Source: Enchytraeus crypticus (Eukaryota; Annelida; Clitellata; Enchytraeida; Enchytraeidae). From it: DNA of 64,000 bases. A program made the translations under genes and the position numbers. Shown piece after piece: positions 11,545 through 23,570 of the stretch (positions are counted from its first letter, which is position 1; every line of letters starts with the position of its first letter). The notes under the pieces are model-generated. The model searched no databases. It was not told the DNA's origin and saw only the letters and a program-made list of their open reading frames with translations. Where the stretch lies: contig CAJHZI010000649.1 of NCBI GenBank assembly GCA_905160935.1, positions 1,911,501 to 1,975,500 on the forward strand. Direction: 5' to 3'.

Positions 11545-14500
11545 TCATGTCGTTTTTCCCAGCTCCATCTTTCGCTGAATAGCTTTCTGCGAATGATAGA
11601 GCACAGAATCCACTAGTCCAGCAACTGCAAATAGAACCAATATAGAAACATCTCGATATAATATTATGTACCAAATACAAAGGTTATATAAACACGAACT
11701 TAATCTTTCATAAAACATATTATGAAAAACATATTATAAAACATATTATGAGAAATTTAAATAAAGTACATTCTTCAATTAAAGTTATAAATAAATGAAA
11801 TAGGTCTAATAAACAAGTAGATACAAAAATACCAAACAAATTAATGAGTAAAATTCAAATTTAGACAAGTAGTAAGAAAGTGACAGGTGGCACTTAGAAT
11901 GATTGAATCGCGATATAACCGAGACCTTTAGACGTTTTTCTATTTTTGGCTGAAAGCCAAGTCCGTTTAGAGAAATGATAAGAATCATAAAAACAGATAA
12001 AAATCATTTATGGATAACGTTAGATGTTAGTATGATCGAAACCTTGAAATATACAAAAACTCTACCTGTGAATACTCCTCCAATAATAGCGCAAACTCCC
12101 GTTAGAAAGTGCATGAACGATCTGAAAAATTATCGAGAAAATGGAACAATAATTTTCGCACATTATAACTGATAAAGAATTTACAGAAAAATATTTATAA
12201 TCAAAAGTCTTCAAAAATATATAATTGCAGTTTTGAAATAGGGCTAACAATTTGCCGTCCAAAACAGAAATATATAAAAATACGAATAAACAGTCACACA
12301 TTTCTATAAGAATAGATTTTAACACATTCTCCTCATTCTAATACAATATGTAAATTCAAAACAATATTTTAAAGTGCCAGATCAAATGATGCGAGAATGC
12401 AGGTTTTGCTAGACCTTCATGCACAGCTAAAAATTTAAGAAGATCGACAAATCGGATAAATTCCTCATAAAATTATTGTTTGTAATAAATAGTTTATTAA
12501 AAATAACAGCTTCATTAATTTCTCTAAATATCTAATTAACAATTAAATAAATTAAAGTCATTGCTTTTATATCGTGCAGTGGGTGACACTGTTTTAAAGA
12601 TTATTAGCGTACCGGCGATAAAAAGTAAAATTTACTTCCTGCCATTACTAGGATAGCACTAAACCAGCACAACTGGCCAAATAGAATACTATGAATCAGT
12701 TACAAGAGCACGTAACAATTGAGGACATTAGAAGAAAGACAAAGCAACAAACGGTCAGTGAAATCATCAAGAAAAGAATGAAATGGGCTGGACACGGGCT
12801 GCGGATAGACGAAAACGGAATCACTGAAAGATAATAAACTAAAGCAGATGACAAAAGAACAATAAGAAGACCTAAAAGAAGATGGAAAGACTGCCTCAAA
12901 GAAGACCAGATGATTACTGGAATAAGCATTTACGAGAGAATAGAAGGAAGAAAAACAATGAACATTGAGGAAATGGTAGAGAATAGAAAATATTGAACAT
13001 CGAGGAAATAGCAGAGATTAGAAAATAATGAACAACGAGGAAATGGCAGAGATTAGAGTCTTGTGGCCGAACATCATAAAGAAATCTTTGGCTGGAACTA
13101 GCTCTAGGATGATCACATGACATGACATGAACAAACATAACCTTTGTTTCTCGGTGTATTTGACCATCATCGGTGAGAGTTCGTATGTAAAGAACACTCC
13201 TGGTAGACCCTGCTCACCAAATAACCCGCCACTCACAAGCTTGCTGTGCTTCGTCACTGAATACTGGTTGCTAAACATCACCTGATTTAAAATATTACAC
13301 ACAAAATTTAATCTTCAAGCATTGAAATATAATTGAATATTATATTGTAATATTTCAATAATAAATTAAAATGAAATTTTAGAAAGGCAGATGAGGATGT
13401 AGTAGAGAGTTTGGAGGGAGAGCTGGATGTTAAGCTAGAGAGAGATAAACCACCCCTGACGAGGGATACGGTGATTAAAGACATTAAAAATAGGTGATAG
13501 ACTGATGATATGTTGTAGGACAGAGAGGATTGGAGAATGCCTATAACTAGTAGTATCCCGAACCTAGTTAAATTTGGATTTAAGGGAAGATGATGGTGAT
13601 GATTTAATTAAAAGGAAATTAAAATTTTAGTGATAAAATTAAATGAAAACTCAAATTAAAGAGATATAAGATACTAAATTTACTAAGTTGAAAAGTAAAT
13701 AATTTTGTAGTAATTAATCAATTAACTAAATTACTATATTGTTAATACAATAATTTAACTGACATCTCAAAATAATAAAACACTGATTGATTTAAACATG
13801 ATTTAGAATCTAAAACGATAATCAGAGTTATACACTGTTCAACCACTCCAGGCCTATAGAGTATATATCTGCAATGTAAAGAATACATATAATTCTCTTT
13901 TTGTTTAGAATGCAAGTGATTTTCTAACTATATATTAATTTATCTCCAAAATAGGATAAAAGGATAAATTGCCTCTGGATAAAAGAAGAATATTTTAATT
14001 AACGAGAGCATTACCTCGCTATTTAGATGGAGATACGTAGTAGGCACAACTTTCACAAAGTACTGATACATCATGGACTCTGCAACAAAACAAAAATACC
14101 AAATAAATCTAAGTTTCATTTAATATCCTTGACCTTCAAAAGTTTAAATTATGGTAAATCATCCTATCTATCTGATCTTTTATCAATCTATCAACCCTCT
14201 CGTAGTCTTCGTTCCTCTACTAAAAACCTTCTCACTGTACCAAACATATCAGTCATGGGCAGACGCTCCTTCATGTTTTCTGCTCCGACAATATGGAACA
14301 CTTTGCCACATGATCTTCGACATTGTAATTGTATTGATACTTTCCTTGGCAAGCTAAAACCCATCTCTTTCTGCCATAGGTCTAAATTTTGACCAGCATG
14401 CCTTGGATATTGGACTTGCACTGTTTTGAAATCGCTTTCTCTTGTGGTCTCTGTTTACTCAGTCGTCATGGTGTGATGCTTTTGCGCATGTTTGTGTAGA

Positions 14501-17500
14501 GTCTGCAAGAGACGGCCCTGACATTGTCTTATGGCGAAGAACCGACGTTAAATTCTTATTGATAGATTGATTGATATTAATTCAATTTCAATGTAATAAA
14601 TTTTCTCGACTGAACTTAAGATCTCAACATTTTAACAAATTCCAAACAAAATAATTTGATTGAAAATAGGCAACAAAAATCACTTAATAAAGGCTAACTC
14701 ATTAAATATGTTTATCCGTAGGTTTTGAACTATAAAAATATACTCTGAATGCAAGATAATGTGTTGATACAACAACATAATAAGACCGCAAATCATCAAA
14801 ATTTGTTTTAACATTTTCACTGCCCGATTACAATGTGTCGTTAGCATGCTAGTCATGTGTAGTTAGCATGCTAGTCACGTGTAGTTAGCATGCTAGTCAC
14901 GTGTAGTTAGCATGCTAGTCACGTGTGGTTAGCATGCTAGTCACGTGTGGTTAGCATCGTAAAGGTACAATAAAACCAGTGTAAGTATTGCGCAATAATT
15001 TCGAAGTAGCACTGCCATTAAGCTAGACCACCGGAACCATAGCAGCTAACACTATTGGTAGTTTTCTGTTCGGTTTACATTACCAACCTTTCTAGATATT
15101 ACTACATTTTTTGGCTAAAATTTATGCTTTCGCAGACATATTAAGTCATGAGTTAATTATTTGAGTAGTTATGCTCTTTTGCTCACTGTGGTCATGGAAA
15201 CCAGTAGCACTCTAATTCTGATATTGAGAGATTTTTTTAAGTAACATTTTCCGGTAAAGTAGGAGTCTAAATGTTATTTTAGATTTCCCAGAGTTACTAT
15301 AAATAAACTAGTTGGTTTTGCCCAGATATAACCACGTTTAACCGTTATATAAAAGCCTGCGCTCAAGTATTAAATGACGACCTAATTTGATACCATCATT
15401 AGCCTTAAATATCTCCAAGCTCTACTCTAAATTCATATAATTTTCAAAACAATAATTATCCTATTTCAGCCATTGCAAATATCTAAATATGACAATTTTT
15501 GGGCAAAAGAACAACTGCAGTATTGAAAATGACGCGATTGGATACCGTCGACAATTAATTGCATCATGACTGGCAATTTGCATATTAAAGTAAACTGTGA
15601 CAGTCACGATTATTGAAAGTTTTTGTATCATGATTTAAAATATTTATTTAAAAAGAATTTATACTCTAATTAAGTTCAAACCGTAATATAGCGAAAAATA
15701 TATTTAGCAAATAAAATAATAATATACAACATTTTCTTAATTAAATAGAATATAGTTTATTGCAACTGAAATTCAAATTCACATTTTTCGAAAATGTAGG
15801 GGATAGATTCAAATAGTACACAACGGCTTCGCAGCCAATAGGACGTTTAGTATTGGACCTTGTCTATACCTATATTTACTCTAAGGTTAGCATGCTAGTC
15901 ACGTATGGTTAACATGCTAGTCACCTGTGGTTAGCATGTTAGTCACGTGTGGTTAACAAACTAACATTAAACACAGCTTTAGCTTTTAGGAAATCAATAT
16001 CAGCGCTATTATAAGTAAACCTTTGTCAGCCTGATGTGACACTCCATCCAATGGATTAACTTGTCCTGGATAAACTGTGCCGAATGAAAGATGATTGACT
16101 GAGTGACTTGTGTTAAACTGAAATAAATACAAGCAATCATTACACAGAGTTACAACGTGATTAATTCAGTGTAATGTTGGCAATCGCCTTGAAGTAAATA
16201 AATATGTAAGTAAATATTAGATAATATAGTGTTCTTTGATTTATTTACTTCTGATCACACCAAGTTGATATCTGTTGTCTATTTATGATCTACCATATTG
16301 ATATCTATTACTTTTAATGCCACATGTATTAACCATTAGATAATTTCGTTCACTTTCCGTGTAACCAGTCCTGTGAATGTCACAGATGTACTTCAGATCA
16401 GGGCGGCCAGGAATCGAACTCACGACGGTTCCACACATCTCAGGATCTTTCATTTAAAACTTTAGGACGTTACCTAACACCTCTAATAACTCCGTTATTG
16501 AGATAATCAGATGAAATATTGAAAAATATGCACTATTAAGAAATAATAAATAAATATTGAGAGATATAGACTGGATTTCTACGGTTATAATGTGGTCAGA
16601 GTCAATGCTATTAGGCCTATAGTTTATTCTAGTAAAATTTCATTCGTTTACAATTAACTGATGAGCTAGTAGCATGATTGGTTAGGAATATGACTGCTGA
16701 TCAGTACAAGCAGGGTTCAAATCCACGCTCGTCCTATCGTCGAAATGCCAATCTAGACAGTCAACTGATGTTAAGTAGGGCTTAGAGTTTGGTAGGGTAG
16801 ACAGGATTATTTTTCTCAGGGAAGGAAGCCCCTGCCCAGTAAATGTGATTCGAAGCTGAGGAGGCCCACCTCGTCCTAAGCAGAATCCCCCAAGAATAAT
16901 GGTATAACAAAAGGAATGTTAGAGATAATTTAAAGATCCACTTGTATGTGGACGTGAAGATGAAAATGGAAGATGGAAAATAGTGGAGGCGCTATATACC
17001 ATAGACCTGCCAGTAGGAAGTGCACTAAGAGAGAGTTTAGCATTTTAACTTCTAAAAGGACATCGAGTCACAGAACTCCTTGACACTGCAGTAAACAGCA
17101 TGAACTTTTAAATTAGTAACAATGACATAATATAAAATAATGTGACGTTATGAAATACATGATTTCTAACAAAGGATGCAGAATTTCAAACCTTCTGACC
17201 GCCCATTGACACTGCATCGTGAACTGAAAATACACAAGGGCATTATAAACATCAGATGAACACAGAAAAGTGTAACTCTGACGCTCTAGGTTAAATGTTA
17301 TAATTGTTTAAATACTTAAAAATTAAAATTGTATTTAACTACTACAAGCCAGAACAATTCAAGACAGACAACTACAAGTCTCTTTCTAACTCCAGGATTC
17401 TGTTGACAGTCGAGAACTTGTTTAGAAATGTATGCGTTGAACCTCAAAAACATCTCACTGATATCCTAAAGAAACAAGGCAGCAAACAGGAGGTAGACAC

Positions 17501-20500
17501 AAGTAAGTGATGCAATCGTATTAAATATATGAATACTTTCAGGCATTCTATATACACTGAGTTTATGATGCCATTGAGCACTCCAGTCTACGTTCAAGTT
17601 TTCTTCAATCATACCAACTCAGAAACATCTATTTATAGCCTGTCGCTAAATGTACCTTGGTACAGAGAAACCGGTTTTAAACTAAGTATCCACTATGAAT
17701 AATAGACACATATGAAAAAAGTAGTAAAAATAACAATTACAGTAGCAATAGCCAACACCAATAATAACACAGGAGCAACAGAGTCAAGATCAGCAACATC
17801 AACAACAGCAACAAAAACAAAGCAACAATACTAATAGTAACAATAGGACATATGAGCACACACCGTGCACATGATGCTGCTGAAAACTCCTGCCGGGAGC
17901 TATGTGAAAGTTTCCTGCAACCTTATTGACCTCAAGGTAACCGTACACCCTGCAACCTTCACCTTTCTGCGCTAGCAGTTTCTGGGTCAACTCGTCCCGC
18001 TTACACTGTTCCACGTCCATCGTGGGGTCAAAAGCCCAGCCTCGTCTTCTGTACGCCTCCTTCACGTCCTCGCACGTGTTGCAGCAACTGCACGAACACA
18101 CAGTTAGGGGCGGGGTTTAGCACACTTGGTTTAGCTGCACGTCAATGAGAGAGAGAGAGAACTATGTTTATTTCAATACACTCAAAATATACAGTGACAT
18201 ACACAAACAAAGCCGTCAAAGAGGTCACAAGTAACCTATCTAGTAATGAACTAAGTTAAGCTACGTCAGGCTCAGTTATTACATGGATGGGTAACCACTT
18301 TGGCAGCAGAAGTGTTGAGCGATCTGAATGAAAGAATCCCCTGGGTGTTGTAAGGTTATTCTTAAATCTGTGACTGAAGATAAAGTATAAAGCATATCGC
18401 CGATTGGTCTCTTTTATGTCTTCTTTAACTACTAATTATGTTCTCACCACATGCACATTTAGAGTGCATCTCATATAGACTTCATTGCATCTTAAAGTTT
18501 CCAGTGTTTACACACTCTATCGTAACTATCCATGTGTACCTTCACTCCTAAAGCAGTTACTGAAAGTATAAAATTTTTATAAGTAAATAGCACATCTTCT
18601 ATCATTTAGTCGCATCCTCATTATGTCAGCTGTACAAGATCACAACAAACTGTAGCACCAATATTATCCATCGAAATGTTAAAGATGAAAATTAGTATAA
18701 AAAAATATAAAATATATTTTAATGTAAATTTACATAAAGTAAAATTTACAGTATTTACAGAAAATATATACAGTATTTACAGTAAAATTTAACATACAGT
18801 AACTTTAAATTATTAAGTGGAAATTCTAAGTTATAAAATTTGTACTAAACTCACACACTCACACATAGAGATTACTTTTCTTACAAACATGATTTACTTA
18901 AATATATTCAAACTCACATAAATTTAAACTCACACAAATTTATGCTCACATAAATGAACGAAAATGCATAACAAAAAAGCTGGCAAAGCCAATGTTAACA
19001 TTACTAATACCAACTTGAAATGTTTAGTTTCTGCGCCGTAACAACTTTCACATCTATTTGGGTTCAATGTCGAAGTGGCAACCTGAAAAACAATGGAAGC
19101 TCATGTTAGAAATTAGTAGTGTTTAAGAACCTAACTCTTATATTGCCATACAACTGATTCATGCTACACATTCATACTTATAGTCTGCAAATGTGTTCAC
19201 TAATGTGCTCACTAAATGTGTTCATTAATGCGTTCATTAATGCATTCACTACTGTGTTAACTAATGTGTTCACTAATGCATTTCCTAATGCGTTCACTAA
19301 TGCGTTCACTAATGCGTTTACTAATGCATTCACTAATGTGTTCACTAATGTGTTCACTAATGCGTTCACTAATGCGTTCACTAATGCATTCACTAATGCA
19401 TTCATTAATGTGTTCACTAATGCGTTCACTAATGCATTCACTAATGTGTTCACTAATGCGTTCACTAATGCATTCACTAATGTGTTCACTAATGCGTTCA
19501 CTAATGCGTTCACTAATGCATTCACTAATGCATTCACTAATGTGTTCACTAATGCGTTCACTAACGCGTTCACTAATATGTTCACTAATGTGTTCACTAA
19601 TGTATTCACTAATGCATTCATTAATGTGTTCACTAATGCGTTCATTAATGTGTTCACTAATGTGCTCTTGAAGTACATGATATCAAGAGATATAGAATTA
19701 CAGCACATTCAGATCTATAACAAATACTTAATAGAAAACAGAATAGTAATCTATAATATTTTTATTCATTTACAATTAAATTTGTAATAGCGAGATGAAG
19801 AGATATATATGTGTTTACTTCAGCATCAACACCAAATCACTGACAAATGCAAACAGAAGTAAACATTTAAATGAAATAAAATTTTAAAAAAATGAAAAAT
19901 TCCCAGGAACACAGTGTGTCAAACAGTCTATAAACACCAGAACAGCGGCCGTCAGGAAGATGATACACATCTTATCTAGCTGACCACCGTCTATAACTCA
20001 TTAATGACATTTAATAGTTTATATTAGACAATGATCTAGTAATAAAACTGTTACTTGCAAAACAATAGCAGCGTATTTTGATATCGCAATTGAGCCGATA
20101 AAAAGTTCATACACAAACCTTCTCAGGCTCTTCAGTTTTCTCTCCAATTTCTAAAATATTAGCACATAATGAGCACAAAAATGAATACAATGAATGAATT
20201 ACCAAAAATATAATAGACTACAACAAATCAGTCAGTAAACTAGTACATCAATCAACTTGAAAATATCGCCATTATATTGTAAGTACATAAAACTGCAAGG
20301 AATTTTGATTTATACTTGTAATAAACTCTTCTTGCGACACAAGGTCTTATGATATCATATATCTAATATGCGACACACAATGGTTTTATGATATCATATA
20401 TCTAATATGCCGCAGACTTCAGAATAACTCAATCAAAAACTAATTTCAAGTGCCTTGAAAAAGTAGAACTTGAACCCACTGTCAACTGAAAATGTTTCTT

Positions 20501-23500
20501 TGCATTATAACAGCTGATTGGTAAGCTTTAAGATTCAAAAAGATCCTGTTACAACTAGCAGCAGAAAATTAAAAATCTACCAGACTCTTAACTGACTACA
20601 CTGAGAGAACCATCTTCCTAATTCCAGTGAATCTAAATATCTTATGTATCTAAGAGCCAATCAATTGCATTAAATGAGTAGAAATAATGCTGACTATATT
20701 GAAAATATAAGTTGCAGGTCGACTTAAAGTTTGTAAACGCTGTTGAACTACGGAATGTAGCTATAGAGCTGGGTATGTGATTCATTCAGCCTTTGATTAA
20801 ATTAAGGGCCTTATTCATGTATATTACTTAAGAATAATGGAAATTAACCCTTCTTCCCACAGACAAAATATCTTTAAACAGATAAACATATTTAATAACA
20901 TACACACACTTATTTATTTATTCATTTATCATATCAGACATTTAAAACAGGTAAAGCAGATATAAAAGCTAAATATTGAAACGTTTGTGTGAACGGAGGA
21001 TACAGGCTATAGAAGCGCTTACACATTCCGGATTTAGTTCATTAAAAGTAGAAAATTAAAATTAAAGGATTAATTAATAGGATTAAAATATACTACGTAC
21101 AATTGTGAAGATAATCACAAACATAGAGCCAAAATAAATACGCTAAAATCAGTATACAAGCAATATAAATATACAAAAGTAGTATACAAGCAAATGGAAA
21201 TAAAAAACAATTAAAAGCAATACTTCAAAGATTTACATAGGCCTACACTTCTTGGTTCTTACAGTTATCATTAATCCTATCACACTCAGGTATGTTTCCC
21301 TACAGTGAAAAGTCTAGCTAGATAATAAGTTTTTAGACTGCTCTGAAATTACCTACGGAACGTAAAAACAGGACGTTGAAATTTATATTAGTTATAATTG
21401 ATGCTTTGAATATTAAATACCTTCCTTTTCAGGTGCATCATGTATGACAGAACCAGAACTGTTCAGTCGCTGCTTGAAAACACTGTGATCTAGATCAATC
21501 TGTTGCTCCCCAGATACATCCATAGCATCAATACTTAAAACTGTACACACCATAGCATCAATGCTTAAAACTGTACACATCACAGCATCAATACTTAAAA
21601 CTGTACACATCATAACATCAATACTTAAAACTGTACACATCGTAGCATCAATACTTAAAACTGTACACATCGTAGCATCAATACTTAAAACTGTACACAT
21701 CATAACATCAATACTTAAAACTGTACACATCGTAGCATCAATACTTAAAACTGTACACATCGTAGCATCAATACTTAAAACTGTACACATCATATCATTC
21801 ATACTTAAAACTGTACACATCGTAGCATCAATGCTTAAAACTGTACACATCGTAGCATCAATGCTTAAAACTGTACACATCGTAGCATCAATGCTTAAAA
21901 CTGTACACATCGCAGCATCAATCCTTAAAACTGTACACATCATAACATCAATACTTAAAACTGTACACATCGTAGCATCAATGCTTAAAACTGTACACAT
22001 CATATCATTCATACTTAAAACTGTACATACCCATAGTATCACTAGTCAAAAACTTCAAAATACACATTATAAATTTAATTTTTAAATAGTAAAAGAGAAT
22101 ATAGCATCTGCTATGTGTTAGCAGTAACACAGCTGAAATTATTTTTAATTATACTCTAACACAGAGAAATAATATACAAATTCTAAAAGAACTGAAAAGC
22201 TATATCGTCGGCCGGCATGCAAAACCCTCGTAAGTTCAAATTAGAGAATTTTGCAAAAAACCCAAGAAACTAAAAATAGTAGTTTAAAAATAAGTAAGAA
22301 ATTTGTATCACTTTACTCTCATTAGTAATTATATAAACTACATTATGTCATCAAAATATTTTTAAAATACTATTTTTAGTTTTTTGCGTTTTTTGCAACG
22401 TTCTGTAATTTGAACGAGGTTTTGCACGTTGGCCGACAATATACTGCAAAAATGCAGAACTTACAAGAACAACCAATGACAGGGAATGTAACATCAACGT
22501 TTATTCTCAGCTTCTGGCCTCTGGTAGTATCGACTAAGAGTTCTGCCTGAACTTCTGTAGTTAGATAATAGTTTAGTTCAGAAAGGAAGAGCACAAGCAT
22601 CAACACTGCACTGGCAATTGTCACTGCATATAAATATATAATGAAAAGTATCATAATAAAAATTTGCTATTTATACATGAAGTATATGCATAGATTTACT
22701 GGGGTCATGATAAGGACATATTAATGTAGCCTACTTGAAGATATTTACTTATCAGGGTAAGCCAAAAGTTTAAATGACCTTCGATTTAATGCTTCTGAGC
22801 CTTACCATAAACATTATACATCCACCATCATTTACTGAAATACAGGGGTGGACCAACAATATTTTCCATTACTATCTGATTCTGGTTATTCCCTGTGTTG
22901 TGTCCGGGTTGTTTGAAGAATTGACCAACCAGTGACTGCACGTGTCGTAGAAGGCGACTAAAGCACTAAGATCCATACCAACGTCAGAAAAGGCATTCGG
23001 TTGGTGAGCGTCTAGGCTCCAGAAATTGCTACAAAAATTTAAGCGAATGGATCCAGGAAGTCTCAAATAGAGGATTGGCTGGTGGTGTGGTGTAGGACAG
23101 AGCAGAGAGGATTTGAGACAGTCTATTTGTGTCCCTACCCTGGTTGAGCTGGGATTCAAGGGAGGATGATGATGATGATCTGACTCTGGTTATATTTCCT
23201 GCATTTCACATTACTTTACACCATACTATTTGGTTTCATAAGGATAAAAAAGTAAAAGCTATATAGGCAATGTTAAGTCCATTTCATCTCTCGAAAGAGA
23301 TATCAGTATCTAAAGATGATTGTGGAGTTATAATAAAATTATAGCATTTGAAGGGATGGAACAAATTTGACCAGATGTTAAAAGATTGGTTCTTTCGAAT
23401 ATCATCATTAATTAGATTTATTAAATATACTATAGCTCTTACAATTGAATATCATAAGTAATTACAGACTTAAACTAACCAGCAGCACCACTGAATGTCT

Positions 23501-23570
23501 TCACCCTGAAATCGTCTAATGTTTTTGGATAGGCATCAAATTGCCTCAATCGATTAGTAACACTCCTCAT
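11545..23570 (-). CDS. ERGIC3: ERGIC3, endoplasmic reticulum-Golgi intermediate compartment protein 3
   Basis: Twelve minus-strand coding exons join in phase: 23570-23480, 22623-22465, 21540-21421, 20150-20119, 19082-19015, 18087-17864, 17223-17192, 16117-16021, 14079-14015, 13281-13142, 12121-12066, 11624-11545. The product is 387 residues, against 383 in human ERGIC3. The protein is a membrane cargo receptor cycling between ER and Golgi, with both ends cytosolic. The N-terminal QFDAYPKTLDDFRVKT, TM1 (about 31-50), the lumenal motifs LSIDAMDVSGEQQ, RCESCYGAE, CCNTCEDVKEAYRRRGWAF and EVNKVAGNFHIAPGRSFQQ, then GEQGLPGVFFTYELSPMMVK, TM2 (about 345-367) and the C-terminal GKTT all match the family. 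All introns are GT-AG. Two exons are only 32 bp. The acceptor of exon 3 is embedded in a 30-bp tandem array (21521-22030) that is open in the same frame, so a form up to 160 residues longer is possible. Retroposons occupy several introns. Confidence 0.95.
12690..13100 (+). mobile_element. RTE-like LINE C-terminal fragment in an ERGIC3 intron and over its flank
   Basis: The plus strand reads MKWAGHGLRI, RRPKRRWKDCL and similar blocks, typical of the C-terminal end of RTE-like reverse transcriptase ORFs, with stops. A roughly 33-bp unit ('acattgaggaaatggtagag'-like) is repeated about three times at 12958-13055. It ends just short of ERGIC3 exon 13142-13281. Confidence 0.55.
13375..13605 (+). 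mobile_element. RTE-like LINE 3' fragment
   Basis: 'ttgtaggacagagaggattgg' minus its first base, followed by a GATGATGGTGATGAT-type end, matches the end of the fragment at 22870-23190. It lies in an ERGIC3 intron. Confidence 0.5.
14085..14580 (+). mobile_element. 5'-truncated jockey/CR1-like LINE, C-terminal end and 3' tail
   Basis: The frame (to 14392) contains YLSDLLSIYQPSRSLRSS, then FSAPTIWNTLPHDLR and LGKLKP. This is the conserved C-terminal end of jockey/CR1/L2-type reverse transcriptase ORFs. It is followed by 'gacggccctgacattgtctt' and a (GATT)n tail. It is inserted in an ERGIC3 intron. Confidence 0.8.
14835..14955. repeat. 22-bp minisatellite, about six copies
   Basis: The unit is 'gttagcatgctagtcacgtgt' plus one base. 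It contains the palindrome GCATGC and a CACGTG-like hexamer. It lies in an ERGIC3 intron. Confidence 0.9.
15885..15957. repeat. Second, diverged cluster of the 22-bp minisatellite
   Basis: Three diverged copies of the same unit ('ggttagcatgctagtcacgt' type) lie 0.9 kb from the main array. Confidence 0.85.
16290..16510 (-). mobile_element. tRNA-derived SINE, family B
   Basis: On the minus strand a B-box-like GAGTTCGATTCCTGG lies in a body shared with 34190-34560 and 43800-44015 (plus-strand landmarks 'gtaaccagtcctgtgaatgt' and 'cctcaggatct'). Confidence 0.55.
16650..16760 (+). mobile_element. tRNA-derived SINE, probably family A
   Basis: A-box-like 'tagcatgattggttaggaat' is followed at the expected spacing by the B-box GGGTTCAAATCC. 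The tRNA-like head is better preserved than in the other copies. Confidence 0.6.
16780..17036 (+). mobile_element. Internally deleted RTE-derived element
   Basis: RTE 5'-type sequence ('acaggattatttttctcagg', 'gctgaggaggcccacctcg') joins directly to the RTE 3' end ('gacctgccagtaggaagtgc', 'actaagagagag'). It has the same structure as 2910-3165, on the opposite strand. Confidence 0.65.
18105..18375 (+). mobile_element. 5S-rRNA-derived SINE, short copy
   Basis: 'ttaagctacgtcaggctcag', 'ttattacatggatgggtaac' and 'cccctgggtgttgtaaggtt' correspond to the 5S-like head and body of the copies at 9728 and 59335. It begins 18 bp beyond ERGIC3 exon 18087-17864. Confidence 0.6.
19195..19670. repeat. 12-bp minisatellite, about 39 copies
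   Basis: The unit is 'ttcactaatgcg' with transitions at two positions. It is stop-free on both strands, which creates long spurious open frames. It lies in the ERGIC3 intron just upstream (minus strand) of exon 19082-19015. Confidence 0.95.
20331..20412. repeat. Short direct duplication
   Basis: Two adjacent copies of a unit of about 38 bp share 'ttatgatatcatatatctaa' and 'gcgacaca'. It lies in an ERGIC3 intron. Confidence 0.85.
21521..22030 (-). repeat. 30-bp tandem array carrying 17 copies of the ERGIC3 exon 3 splice acceptor
   Basis: On the minus strand each unit reads 'tgtgtacag' followed by 'ttttaagtattgatgct', so it contains an AG acceptor and the first codons of exon 3 (LSIDA). Acceptor dinucleotides fall at 21541-21542 and every 30 bp up to 22021-22022. 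The array is stop-free in the ERGIC3 frame (ten-residue units of the form CTVLSIDATM). The copy at 21541 is the one that gives the conserved protein. Confidence 0.95.
22870..23190 (+). mobile_element. RTE-like LINE 3' fragment
   Basis: 'ggtgtaggacagagcagag', then 'ccctggttgagctgggattc' and a (GATGAT)n end. The same terminal sequence occurs at 13605, 30662 and 55985. It lies in ERGIC3 intron 1. Confidence 0.55.

Noticed and set aside
14027-14084. Start of a separate gene at the LINE C-terminal frame
   Set aside because: The first part overlaps ERGIC3 exon 14079-14015 on the other strand. The recognisable LINE sequence begins only after it.
19161-19787. Long open frames on both strands (NAFTNAFT-type and LVNALVNA-type)
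   Set aside because: They are the stop-free translation of a 12-bp minisatellite inside an ERGIC3 intron, not a protein gene.
21561-22085. Plus-strand open frame of ILKTVHIVAS repeats
   Set aside because: It is the antisense shadow of the ERGIC3 acceptor array. Only the minus-strand frame connects to a conserved exon.
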